Below, piece after piece: positions 8,889-17,697 of a stretch of DNA of 64,000 nt. The DNA is from Chromobacterium sinusclupearum. Its GTDB lineage: Bacteria; Pseudomonadota; Gammaproteobacteria; Burkholderiales; Chromobacteriaceae. A program made the position numbers and the translations under genes. A model generated the notes under the pieces. It was not told where the DNA came from and searched no databases. It was given only the letters and a program-made list of their open reading frames with translations. The DNA lies in NCBI RefSeq assembly GCF_002902845.1, contig NZ_PPTF01000073.1, forward strand, positions 324,277-388,276, read 5' to 3'. Numbering within the stretch: the stretch's first letter is position 1; every line of letters begins with the position of its first letter.

Positions 8889-8965
8889 TAGTATATTTTG
8901 AAGTCGTGATACTCTTGCGCCCGACCGGATTCGCCGTGCTTACCTTACGATCAGGAATCAGCAGC

Positions 8966-9463
8966 ATGCAGCAAGTACCAGACCAGATTGACCGCATTGT
9001 CGCCCTGTGGAACGAAGTCCGCCCCGATCTCGATACCTCCGCCACCGAGGTCATCGGCCGCATCGTACGGATGGAATACTTCATCACCCGCCGGGTGCTG
9101 CAGGATTTGGCGCGCCATAATCTCAATGTAGGCGAATTTGACGTGCTGGCGGCGCTGCGCCGCCGCGGAGAGCCGTATCAGCTGTCGCCCAACCAGTTGC
9201 AAGGCATGGTACTGATCTCGTCCGGCGCGTTGACCAACCGCATCAACCGGCTGGAAGAAGCCGGCCTGGTTCAGCGCTCGCCGGATCCGGACGACCGCCG
9301 CGGCGTGATCGTCACGCTGACGCCCAAGGGCTTCCAGGTGATAGAAGACGCCGCCGGCCACCATCTGGCCGCAGAGTCGGAGTTGTTGGAAATGCTGGAC
9401 GGCGAAGAACGCGCCACGCTGGCCCGCCTGCTGAAAAAGATGCTGCAGGCGCAGGAAGACTGA
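8966..9463 (+). CDS. MarR-family regulator, PecS/HucR/MftR-like
   Basis: 165 aa. A winged helix-turn-helix is visible in YQLSPNQLQGMVLISSGALTNRINRLEEAGLVQRSPDPDDRRGVIVTLTPKG. The extra N-terminal helix QIDRIVALWNEVRPDLDTSATEVIGRIVRM carries the Trp and Asp/Arg pattern seen in urate-responsive MarR proteins (HucR, PecS, MftR). The divergent neighbour is guanine deaminase, so sensing of a purine breakdown product is a reasonable inference. The frame is open further upstream (from 8882), but the ATG at 8966 follows an AGGA site and begins the family's first helix. Confidence 0.9.
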   Translation: MQQVPDQIDRIVALWNEVRPDLDTSATEVIGRIVRMEYFITRRVLQDLARHNLNVGEFDVLAALRRRGEPYQLSPNQLQGMVLISSGALTNRINRLEEAGLVQRSPDPDDRRGVIVTLTPKGFQVIEDAAGHHLAAESELLEMLDGEERATLARLLKKMLQAQED

Positions 9464-9523
9464 GCCGCGGCGCCAGACGCCAGCCCTCCCGAGCCAGCGC
9501 TTGCAAAGCCATGCTCTGGCGAC

Positions 9524-9550
9524 AAAAACCGGCCTATTGGCCGGTTTTTT
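9524..9550. terminator. Bidirectional terminator between the MarR gene and the lytic transglycosylase
   Basis: A perfect 11-bp stem (AAAAACCGGCC at 9524-9534, GGCCGGTTTTT at 9539-9549) with a TATT loop and T-run follows the MarR gene. It also serves the convergent transglycosylase gene, whose stop lies at its right edge. Confidence 0.9.
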
Positions 9551-10173
9551 CATGGCAAGGCCGCCGTGCGCACTGCGGCGGGCGGCGTCCACGTCCATTT
9601 TTTCTTCCAGGCGCCCATCACCATATTGGGGTATTCCGGCTGGCCCAGGCTGCCGTTATAGCGGCCCAAGGCGCGGTACAGATTGCCGCGCTCGATGTCC
9701 AGGTAGTGCCGCAGAATGGTGCAGCCGTAGCGCAGATTGGTGCTGAGGTCGAACAGATTGTGCTGCGGCGTGCCGATATGGCGCGGCCAGAACGGCATCA
9801 CCTGCATCAGGCCGCGCGCGCCGGCGCCGGAAATCGCGTACTTGTTGAAGCCGCTCTCCACCTGGATCAGGCCCAGCACCAGTTGCGGGTCCAGCCCGGC
9901 GCGGGTGGCCTCGTACTGGATGGCGGTGAGCAGCCGCTCGCGCACCCATGGGTCTGGGATGCGTTTTTGCAGGCGCGCCGACATCTCCGCCAGCCAGGCT
10001 TGGCCCTCGCGCGGGTTATCGAACACCAGCCGCGGCGCGTTGACGTCGGAAATCGACCGGCTCATCGCCGACGCCACATTAGCCGATAGCGCCTCCTCCT
10101 TCTGCGCGCCGGCCCACGCCGGCGCATGCGCCAGCAGCAGGCAAAGCGGCAGAAGCACGAGGCGCGGCTTCAT
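9550..10173 (-). CDS. Secreted lytic transglycosylase, SLT domain
   Basis: 207 aa with a signal peptide ([22 protein letters not shown]). The SLT/goose-lysozyme-like domain runs from about residue 80: LLTAIQYEATRAGLDPQLVLGLIQVESGFNKYAISGAGARGLMQVMPFW, where the Glu of QVESGF is the catalytic acid and GLMQVMP is the family signature. A later LGRYNGSLGQPEYPNMV matches the AYNAG-type motif. It cleaves the MurNAc-GlcNAc bond of peptidoglycan with anhydro-product formation. Its ATG overlaps the proS stop in ATGA, so it is co-translated with proS, an order common in betaproteobacteria. Confidence 0.93.
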   Translation of the reverse strand: MKPRLVLLPLCLLLAHAPAWAGAQKEEALSANVASAMSRSISDVNAPRLVFDNPREGQAWLAEMSARLQKRIPDPWVRERLLTAIQYEATRAGLDPQLVLGLIQVESGFNKYAISGAGARGLMQVMPFWPRHIGTPQHNLFDLSTNLRYGCTILRHYLDIERGNLYRALGRYNGSLGQPEYPNMVMGAWKKKWTWTPPAAVRTAALP

Positions 10174-11879
10174 CAGGCCAGCTTATCCAGCACGTGGGCC
10201 AGGATGGCGTCGGCGGCAACGGCAGTCGCCTCGCTGTCGCGGCGGTGCTGATACTCGACCTTGCCTTCTTTCAGGCCACGGTCGCCGATGGTGATGCGGT
10301 GCGGCGCACCGATCAGCTCCCAGTCGGCGAACATCGCGCCCGGGCGCTCGCCGCGGTCGTCCAGCATCACGTCCACGCCCTTGGCCAGCAGTTCGGCGTG
10401 CAGCTTGTCGGCGGCTTCCTTCACCGCTTCGGAACGGTCGTAGCCGACCGGGCAGATCACCACCGCGAACGGCGCGATGGAATCCGGCCAGATCATGCCC
10501 TTGTCGTCGTAGTTCTGTTCGATGGCCGCGCCCAGGATGCGGGTCACGCCGATGCCGTAGCAACCCATTTCAAACGGCTTGGGCTTGCCGTCCTCGTCCA
10601 GGAAGGTGGCGTTCATCGCGGCGGAGTACTTGGTGCCCAGGTAGAACACGTGGCCCACCTCGATGCCGCGCTGGATGGCCAGCACGCCCTGGCCGTCCGG
10701 CGACGGATCGCCTTCCACCACGTTGCGGATGTCGAACACTTCGGGCTCGGCGCAGTCGCGGCCGAAGTTGGCGCCGGTGTAGTGCTGGTCGTCCTCATTG
10801 GCGCCGATGACGAAATCGGCCATCTTGGCCACGGTGCGGTCGGCGATGACGCGGCCCTTGAAGCCCACCGGGCCCAGCGAGCCGGGATTGGCGCCGAAGG
10901 CATCGCGGATGGCGGCCGGGCTGGCGAAAGTCAGCGGGTTCTTGATGCCGGCCACCTTTTGCGCCTTCACCTCGTTCAATTCGTGGTCGCCGCGCACCAT
11001 CATCAGCACGGCCTCGCCCTCTTCGCCTTCTACCACCACCGCCTTGACGGTTTGCTTGATGTCGATCTTCAGGAAGTCCACCAGCTCGGCGATGGTCTTG
11101 ACCTTGGGCGTGTGCACCTTGGTCAGCGCGGCCGATGCGGCGGCGCGCTCGCCGGCCGGCGCCAACGCCTCGGCCAGTTCGATGTTGGCGGCGTATTCGG
11201 AGTCCGGACAGTAGATGATGGCGTCCTCGCCGGTATCGGCGATCACCTGGAATTCGTGCGAGCGATCGCCGCCGATGGCGCCGGTGTCGGCCGCCACCGC
11301 GCGGTAGGTCAGGCCCAGACGGTCGAAGATGCGGCGGTAGGCCGCGTACATATTGTCGTAGCTCTTGAGGGCGTCTTCGGCGCTGCGGTCAAACGAGTAG
11401 GCGTCCTTCATGGTGAACTCGCGGCCGCGCATCACGCCGAAGCGCGGGCGGCGCTCGTCGCGGAACTTGGTCTGGATCTGGTAGAAGTTCTTCGGCAGCG
11501 CGCGGTAGCTGCGCAGCTCGCGGCGGGCGATGTCAGTGATCACCTCCTCGGCGGTCGGCTGCAGGGCGAAATCGCGCTCGTGGCGGTCTTTGAAGCGCAG
11601 CAGCTCGGCGCCCATCGCGTCCCAGCGGCCGGTTTCCTGCCACAGCTCGGCCGGCTGCACCACCGGCAGGCTCACTTCGATCGCACCGGCGCGATTCATC
11701 TCTTCGCGGATGATGTTTTCCACCTTGCGCACCACGCGCAGGCCCATCGGCATCCAGGAATAGATGCCGGCGGCTTGCTTGCGGATGAAGCCGGCGCGCA
11801 GCATCAGCTTCTGGCTGGTGATGTCGGCGTCGGCGGGAGCTTCTTTCTGGGTGGAGATGAAAAACTGCGATGCGCGCAT
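10173..11879 (-). CDS. proS: Prolyl-tRNA synthetase (bacterial type)
   Basis: 568-aa class II aminoacyl-tRNA synthetase charging tRNA-Pro. Motif 1 is seen in [34 protein letters not shown], motif 2 in [25 protein letters not shown], and motif 3 in the [17 protein letters not shown] region. The YbaK-like editing insertion (about 225-400) includes [10 protein letters not shown] and GPVGF, so this is the full bacterial editing form. The ATG at 11879 follows AAGGA at correct spacing and gives the family start [15 protein letters not shown]; the frame is open upstream but non-conserved. Confidence 0.97.
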   Translation of the reverse strand: MRASQFFISTQKEAPADADITSQKLMLRAGFIRKQAAGIYSWMPMGLRVVRKVENIIREEMNRAGAIEVSLPVVQPAELWQETGRWDAMGAELLRFKDRHERDFALQPTAEEVITDIARRELRSYRALPKNFYQIQTKFRDERRPRFGVMRGREFTMKDAYSFDRSAEDALKSYDNMYAAYRRIFDRLGLTYRAVAADTGAIGGDRSHEFQVIADTGEDAIIYCPDSEYAANIELAEALAPAGERAAASAALTKVHTPKVKTIAELVDFLKIDIKQTVKAVVVEGEEGEAVLMMVRGDHELNEVKAQKVAGIKNPLTFASPAAIRDAFGANPGSLGPVGFKGRVIADRTVAKMADFVIGANEDDQHYTGANFGRDCAEPEVFDIRNVVEGDPSPDGQGVLAIQRGIEVGHVFYLGTKYSAAMNATFLDEDGKPKPFEMGCYGIGVTRILGAAIEQNYDDKGMIWPDSIAPFAVVICPVGYDRSEAVKEAADKLHAELLAKGVDVMLDDRGERPGAMFADWELIGAPHRITIGDRGLKEGKVEYQHRRDSEATAVAADAILAHVLDKLA

Positions 11880-12207
11880 GATGCGTCCTTGGAATTCGGC
11901 TAAATGTCTTCGATTGTAGCGTCGTCCCGCCTTGGCGGCCAAGCGTCACGCCCCTGTCACGTCGGCGCAGGCCGCGTCAACCGTTAGGCGCTTGGCAGTT
12001 GTTGCGGTACAACAACCCTGTTTACGGCAGGCCTACCCGCGCTTGGCGGGCTGGGGCCACTGGGGTAACCTGCGCGCTTCCGAGCATTTTTATGGTTTTT
12101 TTATCGGCCGCTGTCATCGACTATGATGTTACGACGCAGCCGCAAAATGCATCCGGCTCAACCATCGCCGCCGCAACGACGACGATGAACAACCGCAATG
12201 GAAACTT
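11880..12207. other. Divergent intergenic region proS/kup
   Basis: 328 bp between the divergent starts of proS and kup, with no supported ORF. It contains a perfect inverted repeat, GTTGTTG (11998-12004) and CAACAAC (12010-12016), and a second hairpin CCCGC/GCGGG shortly after. These could be an operator or part of a kup leader. No known riboswitch consensus was recognised. Confidence 0.4.
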
Positions 12208-14073
12208 ATGCAGGAACAAAACAAACAGGCGATGGCAGGCCTGACGCTGGCGGCGCTCGGCGTGGTATACGGCGATATCGGCACCAGCCCGCTGTATACG
12301 CTGCGCGAGTGCTTCACCGGACAAAACATTCCCACCACGCCTGACAACATCTTCGGCATCCTCTCGCTGATCTTCTGGTCGCTGATTTTCGTGGTGTCGA
12401 TCAAATACGTCGCCTTCATTCTGCGCGCCGACAACCGCGGCGAAGGCGGCATCATGGCGCTGATGGCGCTGGCGCGGCACTACACCACCCACGCCGCGCG
12501 CTGGAAGATCGTATTGCTCGGCCTGTTCGGCGCCGCGCTGTTCTACGGCGACGCCATCATCACGCCGGCCATTTCGGTGCTGTCCGCGGCCGAAGGCATG
12601 GAGGTGCTGTCCCCGCAGATGCAGACCTGGGTGCTGCCGGTGGCGGTGACCGTGCTGCTGGGGCTGTTCCTGCTGCAGCGCTTCGGCACCGCCAAGGTGG
12701 GCATGATGTTCGGCCCGGTGATGATGGTCTGGTTCGCCACCATCGGCCTGATGGGCCTGAAGGAAATCCTGGTCACGCCGGCCGTGCTGCACGGCCTCAA
12801 CCCGGTTTACGCCGTTCTCTTCATCCAGCAGCACGGCTTCCACGCCTTCCTGACGCTGGGTTCGGTGGTGCTGGCGCTGACCGGCGCCGAGGCGCTGTAC
12901 GCCGATATGGGCCACTTCGGCAAGACGCCGATCCGCCGCGCCTGGTTCGCGCTGGTGCTGCCCGGCCTGGCCCTGAACTACTTCGGCCAGGGCGCGCTCC
13001 TGATGCGCGATCCGTCCGCCATCAAGAACCCGTTCTTCATCCTGGCGCCGGACTGGGGCCTGGTGCCGCTGATTGTCCTGGCCACGCTGGCGACCGTGAT
13101 CGCCTCGCAGGCGGTGATCTCAGGCGCCTACTCCCTATCGCGCCAGGCCATCCAGCTCGGCTACAGCCCGCGCATGGAGGTGCAGCATACGTCGGCGCAG
13201 GAAATCGGCCAGATCTACATGCCCTTCATCAACTGGCTGTTGATGATCGCGGTGCTGATCGTGGTGCTGACTTTCCGCTCGTCCGACAGTCTGGCGGCGG
13301 CCTACGGCATCGCCGTCACCGGCACCATGCTGATCACCACGCTGCTGTTCTTCGTGGTCGCCCGCGTCAATTGGCGTTGGCCGCTGCCGCTGGCGCTGGG
13401 CATCACCCTGGTCTTCGGCATCATCGATCTGGCCTTTTTCAGCGCCAACTTCCATAAGATCGCCGATGGCGGCTGGCTGCCGCTGGCGATGGGCGCGGTG
13501 ATCTTCCTGTTGATGAGCACTTGGAAACGCGGCCGCGAACTGTTGTTCAACCGCCTGCGCGAACAGGCGCTGCCGCTGGATGGCTTCATCGAAAACCTGG
13601 AAGCCTTCCCGCCGGCCCGGGTGCAGGGCACCGCGGTATTCCTGACCAGCACGCTGCACGGCGTGCCGCACGCGCTGCTGCACAATCTGAAGCACAACAA
13701 GGTGCTGCACGAACGGGTAGTGCTGATGACGGTGCGCACCGAGGACGTGCCCTACATCTCCGACGAGGACCGGCTGGACATCGTGCAGATGTCGGCATCG
13801 TTCTGGCGCGTGGTGGCGCGCTACGGCTTCAAGGAAGACCCGAATGTGCTGCAGGTGATTGAAATGTGCGCCAAGGAAGGCTTCGAAATGGAGCTGATGG
13901 ACACCTCGTTCTTCCTGTCGCGAGAAACCATCGTCCCCACCGACCACCCCGGCATGGCGCTCTGGCGCGAGAAGCTGTTCGTTTGGATGAGCAAGAACGC
14001 GCTGCGGGCGACCGATTTCTTCCAGGTGCCGACCAACCGCGTGGTGGAGCTTGGGGCGCAAGTGGAGCTGTAG
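12208..14073 (+). CDS. kup: Low-affinity potassium uptake protein Kup
   Basis: 621-aa H+/K+ symporter of the KUP/HAK/KT family. The N-terminal signature GVVYGDIGTSPLYTLRECF at about residues 15-33 is diagnostic, followed by about 12 membrane segments up to residue 450 and a C-terminal cytoplasmic domain (TVFLTSTLHGVPHALLHNLKHNKVLHERVVLMTVRTEDVPYI). Length is normal. It is a single gene with its own terminator, divergent from proS. A trace of ribosome site (GGAAAC) precedes the ATG. Confidence 0.96.
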   Translation: MQEQNKQAMAGLTLAALGVVYGDIGTSPLYTLRECFTGQNIPTTPDNIFGILSLIFWSLIFVVSIKYVAFILRADNRGEGGIMALMALARHYTTHAARWKIVLLGLFGAALFYGDAIITPAISVLSAAEGMEVLSPQMQTWVLPVAVTVLLGLFLLQRFGTAKVGMMFGPVMMVWFATIGLMGLKEILVTPAVLHGLNPVYAVLFIQQHGFHAFLTLGSVVLALTGAEALYADMGHFGKTPIRRAWFALVLPGLALNYFGQGALLMRDPSAIKNPFFILAPDWGLVPLIVLATLATVIASQAVISGAYSLSRQAIQLGYSPRMEVQHTSAQEIGQIYMPFINWLLMIAVLIVVLTFRSSDSLAAAYGIAVTGTMLITTLLFFVVARVNWRWPLPLALGITLVFGIIDLAFFSANFHKIADGGWLPLAMGAVIFLLMSTWKRGRELLFNRLREQALPLDGFIENLEAFPPARVQGTAVFLTSTLHGVPHALLHNLKHNKVLHERVVLMTVRTEDVPYISDEDRLDIVQMSASFWRVVARYGFKEDPNVLQVIEMCAKEGFEMELMDTSFFLSRETIVPTDHPGMALWREKLFVWMSKNALRATDFFQVPTNRVVELGAQVEL

Positions 14074-14095
14074 ATCCGCCGCCAAAACCGCTCAC

Positions 14096-14123
14096 AGGCG
14101 CGTCCATCCGGACGCGCCTTTTT
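14096..14123 (+). terminator. Intrinsic terminator of kup
   Basis: AGGCGCGTCC (14096-14105) and GGACGCGCCT (14110-14119) form a perfect 10-bp stem with an ATCC loop followed by TTTT. Confidence 0.88.
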
Positions 14124-14132
14124 CATGGCCGC

Positions 14133-14699
14133 TCAACACGGCGCGTCCTGGCGGAACTGGATGCGCGACGGCTGCGGCCAGCGCAGGGCTTGCTCATACT
14201 GTTCGCAGAAGCGCGCCAGCGCCAGGGAAATGGTCATCGGCCAGATCCGCTCCGGCAGCGGCTGCACCCCCATCAGGATGGGCCACGGCTGCCGGTCCGG
14301 CGGCATCAGGTCGCGCCGCTCGGTCGCCTGCAGCCGGGCGTCGGCCAAGGCCAGCTCGGCCCTGTCCTCGCCATTGAGCTGGAGTTCGAAACGCGCCTCC
14401 ACCGCCGCCGCCAGCCGCCGCGATTCGGGCGCGCCTCCCTCACCATCGGCTCGCACCACCTCGCCGGCATAGGCCTTGGCCGCCCCATGCAGCAAGCCGG
14501 CCAGCTGCAGCCGCCCTGGCAGGATTTCCGTCATCCGCACCGCATGCTCGGCCTCGCTGTAGAACTGGCGGCAGGCGCCGCCAAAGCGGCAAAGATGCGC
14601 CAGATGGTGGGCGATATCGACGATGTCTATGTCCTCCGGCCGCGGGTCCATCACATTCAGGTACCGCCCGGAAACGGTCTGTATATACGCGCCCCTCAT
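14133..14699 (-). CDS. HD-superfamily protein with substituted metal motif
   Basis: 188 aa resembling the YfbR-type HD phosphohydrolases: IDIVDIAHHLAHLCRFGG, then FYSEAEHAVRMTEIL with the first His, then LLHGAAKAYAGEVV. Active relatives read LLHDAAEAYxGD, so the metal-binding Asp of the HD pair is Gly here and the later Asp is Glu. This suggests a lost or altered hydrolase activity. The start at 14699 is chosen because GGGAGG stands 4-5 bases before it; a further ATG at 14735 lacks such a site. It is transcribed away from the four-gene operon at 15.1 kb. Confidence 0.72.
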   Translation of the reverse strand: MRGAYIQTVSGRYLNVMDPRPEDIDIVDIAHHLAHLCRFGGACRQFYSEAEHAVRMTEILPGRLQLAGLLHGAAKAYAGEVVRADGEGGAPESRRLAAAVEARFELQLNGEDRAELALADARLQATERRDLMPPDRQPWPILMGVQPLPERIWPMTISLALARFCEQYEQALRWPQPSRIQFRQDAPC

Positions 14700-15104
14700 T
14701 TGTCCTCCCGCCCGCGCCGCTGTCTCTGATTGCATTTGTCTGATTCCTATCCAGCTCTCGTGCTTTTCACTTTTCCATTGCCCAATTCAATTGCAACGGC
14801 ATAAAATTTCATCCGCAAAATATTGCGTCGGAAAATAAATAAAGAAATCGATATCTTCTGGCTTATTCACCTGAATCAAGAAAGCGCCGCCGCCAGATGA
14901 AAACCTGAAAACCAGACAATCGCCAAGCAGATAGTTTAAATTATCCTTTGAAAACAACAATAAACAGTCAACTTATGACATAAATCATAAGCAATCCAAT
15001 CTAGCACAGCCGAACCTATTTCTTCCAGAAAAAATAGAATCCACCCAACCATCCATCTCAATACGATTTATCAGACAAGAGAATATTCACACTCAAACAA
15101 TATA
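14700..15104. other. AT-rich divergent intergenic region
   Basis: 405 bp without a supported ORF and much richer in A+T than its flanks. It separates the HD-like gene (minus) from the HTH-regulator operon (plus) and contains a clean dyad at 14972-14991. Several A-tracts suggest bent or H-NS-type regulated DNA; this is inference. Confidence 0.5.
14972..14991. promoter_or_regulatory. Perfect 7-bp inverted repeat, candidate operator
   Basis: CTTATGA (14972-14978) and TCATAAG (14985-14991) are separated by 6 nt, a 20-bp operator-like dyad 114 bp in front of the HTH regulator. Its centre-to-gene distance would suit autoregulation by that protein or control by an FNR/CRP-type factor. The match to an FNR box is only partial. 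Confidence 0.4.
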
Positions 15105-15632
15105 ATGCAGGCAAACAAAACCACCCTCCCCCATTCGGTATTGCATAAATTCAAGCAAAGTGCGATACGCAGAATCCGCGATAAAAGAATTTCCCTCAGC
15201 GAGTTAGCCCGCATCACCGGCATCAAGCAGTCGACGCTGCATCGGGGCTTATATGAAGGACGGGAGCTGACCTTCAGCAATGCGCTTGCGATAAGCCGCG
15301 CGCTGGATATTGGCCTGGGCAGCGCCGCCGCAGGTGGCATGGCGCCCGTGATCCGCAGCTTTGACCAATTGGCCGCGTTAAGCGACGGCCGCCAGCCGAT
15401 ATGGGACGAGTTCATCCCCTTGGAGCCGTCGCTGGACGATTCGGTACTCGCCATAGACCAGGCGCTGTTCCGTCAGCGCGTATTCCCGCGCCGCTCGGTG
15501 GTGGTCGTGCAAACCGCCCCGCCCTGGCATGGCCGGGCCGTATTCGCAGACCGCGGCGCGCTCAGCCTGGAAGACAACGGCCACGCGGCCTTCGGCTGCG
15601 TGGTGGCCATCATTTTTCGGAAAAACACATGA
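15105..15632 (+). CDS. HTH transcriptional regulator, first gene of a coupled operon
   Basis: 175 aa. An XRE-like helix-turn-helix is visible at about residues 28-70: RISLSELARITGIKQSTLHRGLYEGRELTFSNALAISRALDI. The C-terminal 100 residues (IRSFDQLAALSDGRQPIWDEFIPLEPSLDD... to the end) match no family I recognise; they could be a ligand-binding or oligomerisation domain. The 5' end is AT-rich and composition rises to the chromosomal average within the gene. The stop overlaps the next start in ATGA, so it is translationally coupled to the VUT-family transporter. It probably controls this operon; that is inferred from position. Confidence 0.75.
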   Translation: MQANKTTLPHSVLHKFKQSAIRRIRDKRISLSELARITGIKQSTLHRGLYEGRELTFSNALAISRALDIGLGSAAAGGMAPVIRSFDQLAALSDGRQPIWDEFIPLEPSLDDSVLAIDQALFRQRVFPRRSVVVVQTAPPWHGRAVFADRGALSLEDNGHAAFGCVVAIIFRKNT

Positions 15633-16372
15633 AACGACTCCAAGACCTGGCCAGCCGCGCGCTGGCCTGCATCGATCCCATCGTGATCCTGTCCTTCCTG
15701 ATCCTGATCTCGGCGATCGCGTCCAATCTGACCTCCTACAAGGTGATCCAGGTCTTCGGCACCGAGGCCAGCCTGGGCACATTCACCATGCCCATCATCC
15801 TGATGCTGCTCAACCCCATCACCGAGGTCTATGGCAAACAGCGCTCCAACCAGATCCTGTTCGCCACCTGCCTGGCGGAAATCCTGTTTGCCGCGTCCTT
15901 TACCGCGCTCAGCGTGTCGCAACGCGACTGCAGCCTGTTGCCGCTGGGCGAGCGCGGCCATTGCGCAGCGCTGAACCAGAGTTATGTGCTGATCAGCGAA
16001 CACATCGTGCGCGGTTCGATCTCGTTCGCGATCGGCTGCCTGATCGGCAGCCAGTTCAACACCCGTTTCCTGCTCTATCTGAAGAGTTTGTGGTCGAGCC
16101 GGCTGTACTTCGTCCGCGACATCTTCTCGTCGGTGATCGGCGAAGTGGTGTATACCGCCATCTGCTTCATGATCGCCTTCTACGGCGTCTTCCCCTTCGC
16201 CACCATCGTGAAGATCTTCGCCTTCAGCCTGGTCTTCAAATTTTCATCCACCGTGGTGCTGTCCTGGATTTCCCAACTCATCGTCCAGTTGCTGTACCGC
16301 TATCAAGCCTGGATCGAAACCGTCCCCGGCGGCCGCAAGGTCAAATTCTCCTCCCGCTACCTGCAAGTATGA
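15629..16372 (+). CDS. VUT-family (YhhQ/QueT-like) membrane transporter
   Basis: 247-aa polytopic protein with about six membrane segments. The first half reads PIVILSFLILISAIASNLTSYKVIQVFG...FTMPIILMLLNPITEVYGKQRSNQILFATCLAEILF. The N-L-x-S-x-K-x-I segment and the P-I-T-E-V-Y-G loop are the signature of the VUT/YhhQ family, whose characterised members import queuosine precursors. No preQ1 riboswitch can precede it, because its ATG overlaps the upstream stop. Its end overlaps the TrpE-like gene in ATGA. The context suggests it could carry a different aromatic or heterocyclic small molecule; that is speculation. Confidence 0.85.
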   Translation: MKRLQDLASRALACIDPIVILSFLILISAIASNLTSYKVIQVFGTEASLGTFTMPIILMLLNPITEVYGKQRSNQILFATCLAEILFAASFTALSVSQRDCSLLPLGERGHCAALNQSYVLISEHIVRGSISFAIGCLIGSQFNTRFLLYLKSLWSSRLYFVRDIFSSVIGEVVYTAICFMIAFYGVFPFATIVKIFAFSLVFKFSSTVVLSWISQLIVQLLYRYQAWIETVPGGRKVKFSSRYLQV

Positions 16373-17697
16373 ACATGATCAAGCTGCATTCCGTATCCGT
16401 CCCGCAAACCGCGCCGCATCCGCCGCTGTTCGCGCTGCAATCCAACTACGACTACACCGGCAAATACGCGCACCGCGCCCGCGCGGTCGAACGCGCCGCG
16501 CTCAGCGTACTGTTCTTCGGCGACCGCATCGCGCTGCTGCCGCGCAGCCGCAATGGCGTCCGCATCGCCGAGGCGCTGACGCCGTTGCTGGGCTTGATGC
16601 CCGACGCCAGCGCGCCTGGCGCGCGGCGTCTGCCGCTTGACCCGGCCGCGCCGCTGCCAACCCGTCTGCAGCCCTTGCTGGACTTGCCCGCGCGCTTCGA
16701 TGCCGACCCGCATTTCGGCCTCTACGGCTTCTTCTGCTATGAGCTGATCCACGCCAAGCTGGGACTGGGCAGCGGCGTGCTGGGCGTGTTCCACCTGCCG
16801 GAGAGGCTGATCGTGGACGGCGTGGCCGTGGACTATCTGCTCGACCCGGCCGATGCCGGCGGCGAAGCCTGGCCGCTGGCGCTGGGGCCGCTGCTGGACG
16901 CCGACGACTTCGCCGCCGGCCGTGGCCAGCCCTACCCGCGCATGTACGATATCGCCAGCCAGCGCATCGCCGACGGCGCGCTGCGCTCGGTCAACCCCAG
17001 CTTCGCCATTCAGCGCCCCTGCGCGCGAGACGCCTACCAGATTCACCGCGACCTGCTGCAACGCAATCCCGCTCCGTACAACCTGTATTTCGACGGCGGG
17101 GACTTCCAGCTGGCCGGCTCTTCGCCGGCGATGTTCCTGCGGCTGCGCGACGGGCGGCTCAGCACCAGCCCGATCTGCGGCACCGTCGCGCGCGGCCGCG
17201 ATGAAGCCGAAGACCGGCTGCAAGTGGAGAAACTGCTGGCGTCGGACAAGGACAAGTTCGAACTGGAAGAATGCGTGCGCGCCGACATCCTGGCCAAGGA
17301 GGCCTGCTGCGAAGACATCCGCGTCGACGTAGCGCGGGAAGTGGAACGCTTCGCCAACGTGTTCCACACCTCGGCCAGCATCAGCGCGCGGCTGAAGCCA
17401 GGCAAAACGCTGGCTGACGCCATCTGCGACCACCTGTGGCCCGCCACCGTCATCGGCACGCCGGTGGATGCCGCCGCCCGGCTGCTGGCCGAACACGAAA
17501 CCCGCTACTGGTACGCCGGCGCCTGCGGTTATGTTTGCGCCGGCGAGACGGAGCTGGGCACCGTGATCCGCAGCGCGCTGCTGGCGCACGGCATGGCCAG
17601 CACCCGCGTGGGCAGCACGTTGAGCGCGCGCTCCAGCCCGGAACTGGAACGCGGCGAGTTGGAAGCCAAGGCCTCCTTGATCCTGGGGGTGTTGTGA
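16369..17697 (+). CDS. TrpE-like chorismate-binding protein with substituted catalytic motifs
   Basis: 442 aa related to component I of the fused rhizobial-type anthranilate synthase TrpE(G), without the glutaminase domain. Matching elements: LQSNYDYTGKYAHRA near the N-terminus, the core GSSPAMFLRL...SPICGTVARGRDEAEDRL, FHTSASISARL, ATVIGTPVDAA and the C-terminal GSTLSARSSPELERGELEAKAS. Several usual catalytic positions differ. SPE reads SPA, the DRND segment reads DILA, and the GAPK loop reads GTPV. The His of FHT and the terminal Glu/Lys cluster are kept. It may use a different substrate or be non-catalytic. It is coupled by ATGA and GTGA overlaps to both neighbours. Confidence 0.7.
   Translation: MNMIKLHSVSVPQTAPHPPLFALQSNYDYTGKYAHRARAVERAALSVLFFGDRIALLPRSRNGVRIAEALTPLLGLMPDASAPGARRLPLDPAAPLPTRLQPLLDLPARFDADPHFGLYGFFCYELIHAKLGLGSGVLGVFHLPERLIVDGVAVDYLLDPADAGGEAWPLALGPLLDADDFAAGRGQPYPRMYDIASQRIADGALRSVNPSFAIQRPCARDAYQIHRDLLQRNPAPYNLYFDGGDFQLAGSSPAMFLRLRDGRLSTSPICGTVARGRDEAEDRLQVEKLLASDKDKFELEECVRADILAKEACCEDIRVDVAREVERFANVFHTSASISARLKPGKTLADAICDHLWPATVIGTPVDAAARLLAEHETRYWYAGACGYVCAGETELGTVIRSALLAHGMASTRVGSTLSARSSPELERGELEAKASLILGVL

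Noticed and set aside
15500..15629. preQ1 or other riboswitch in front of the VUT transporter
   Set aside because: The start codon overlaps the preceding gene's stop, leaving no leader, and no riboswitch consensus was seen.
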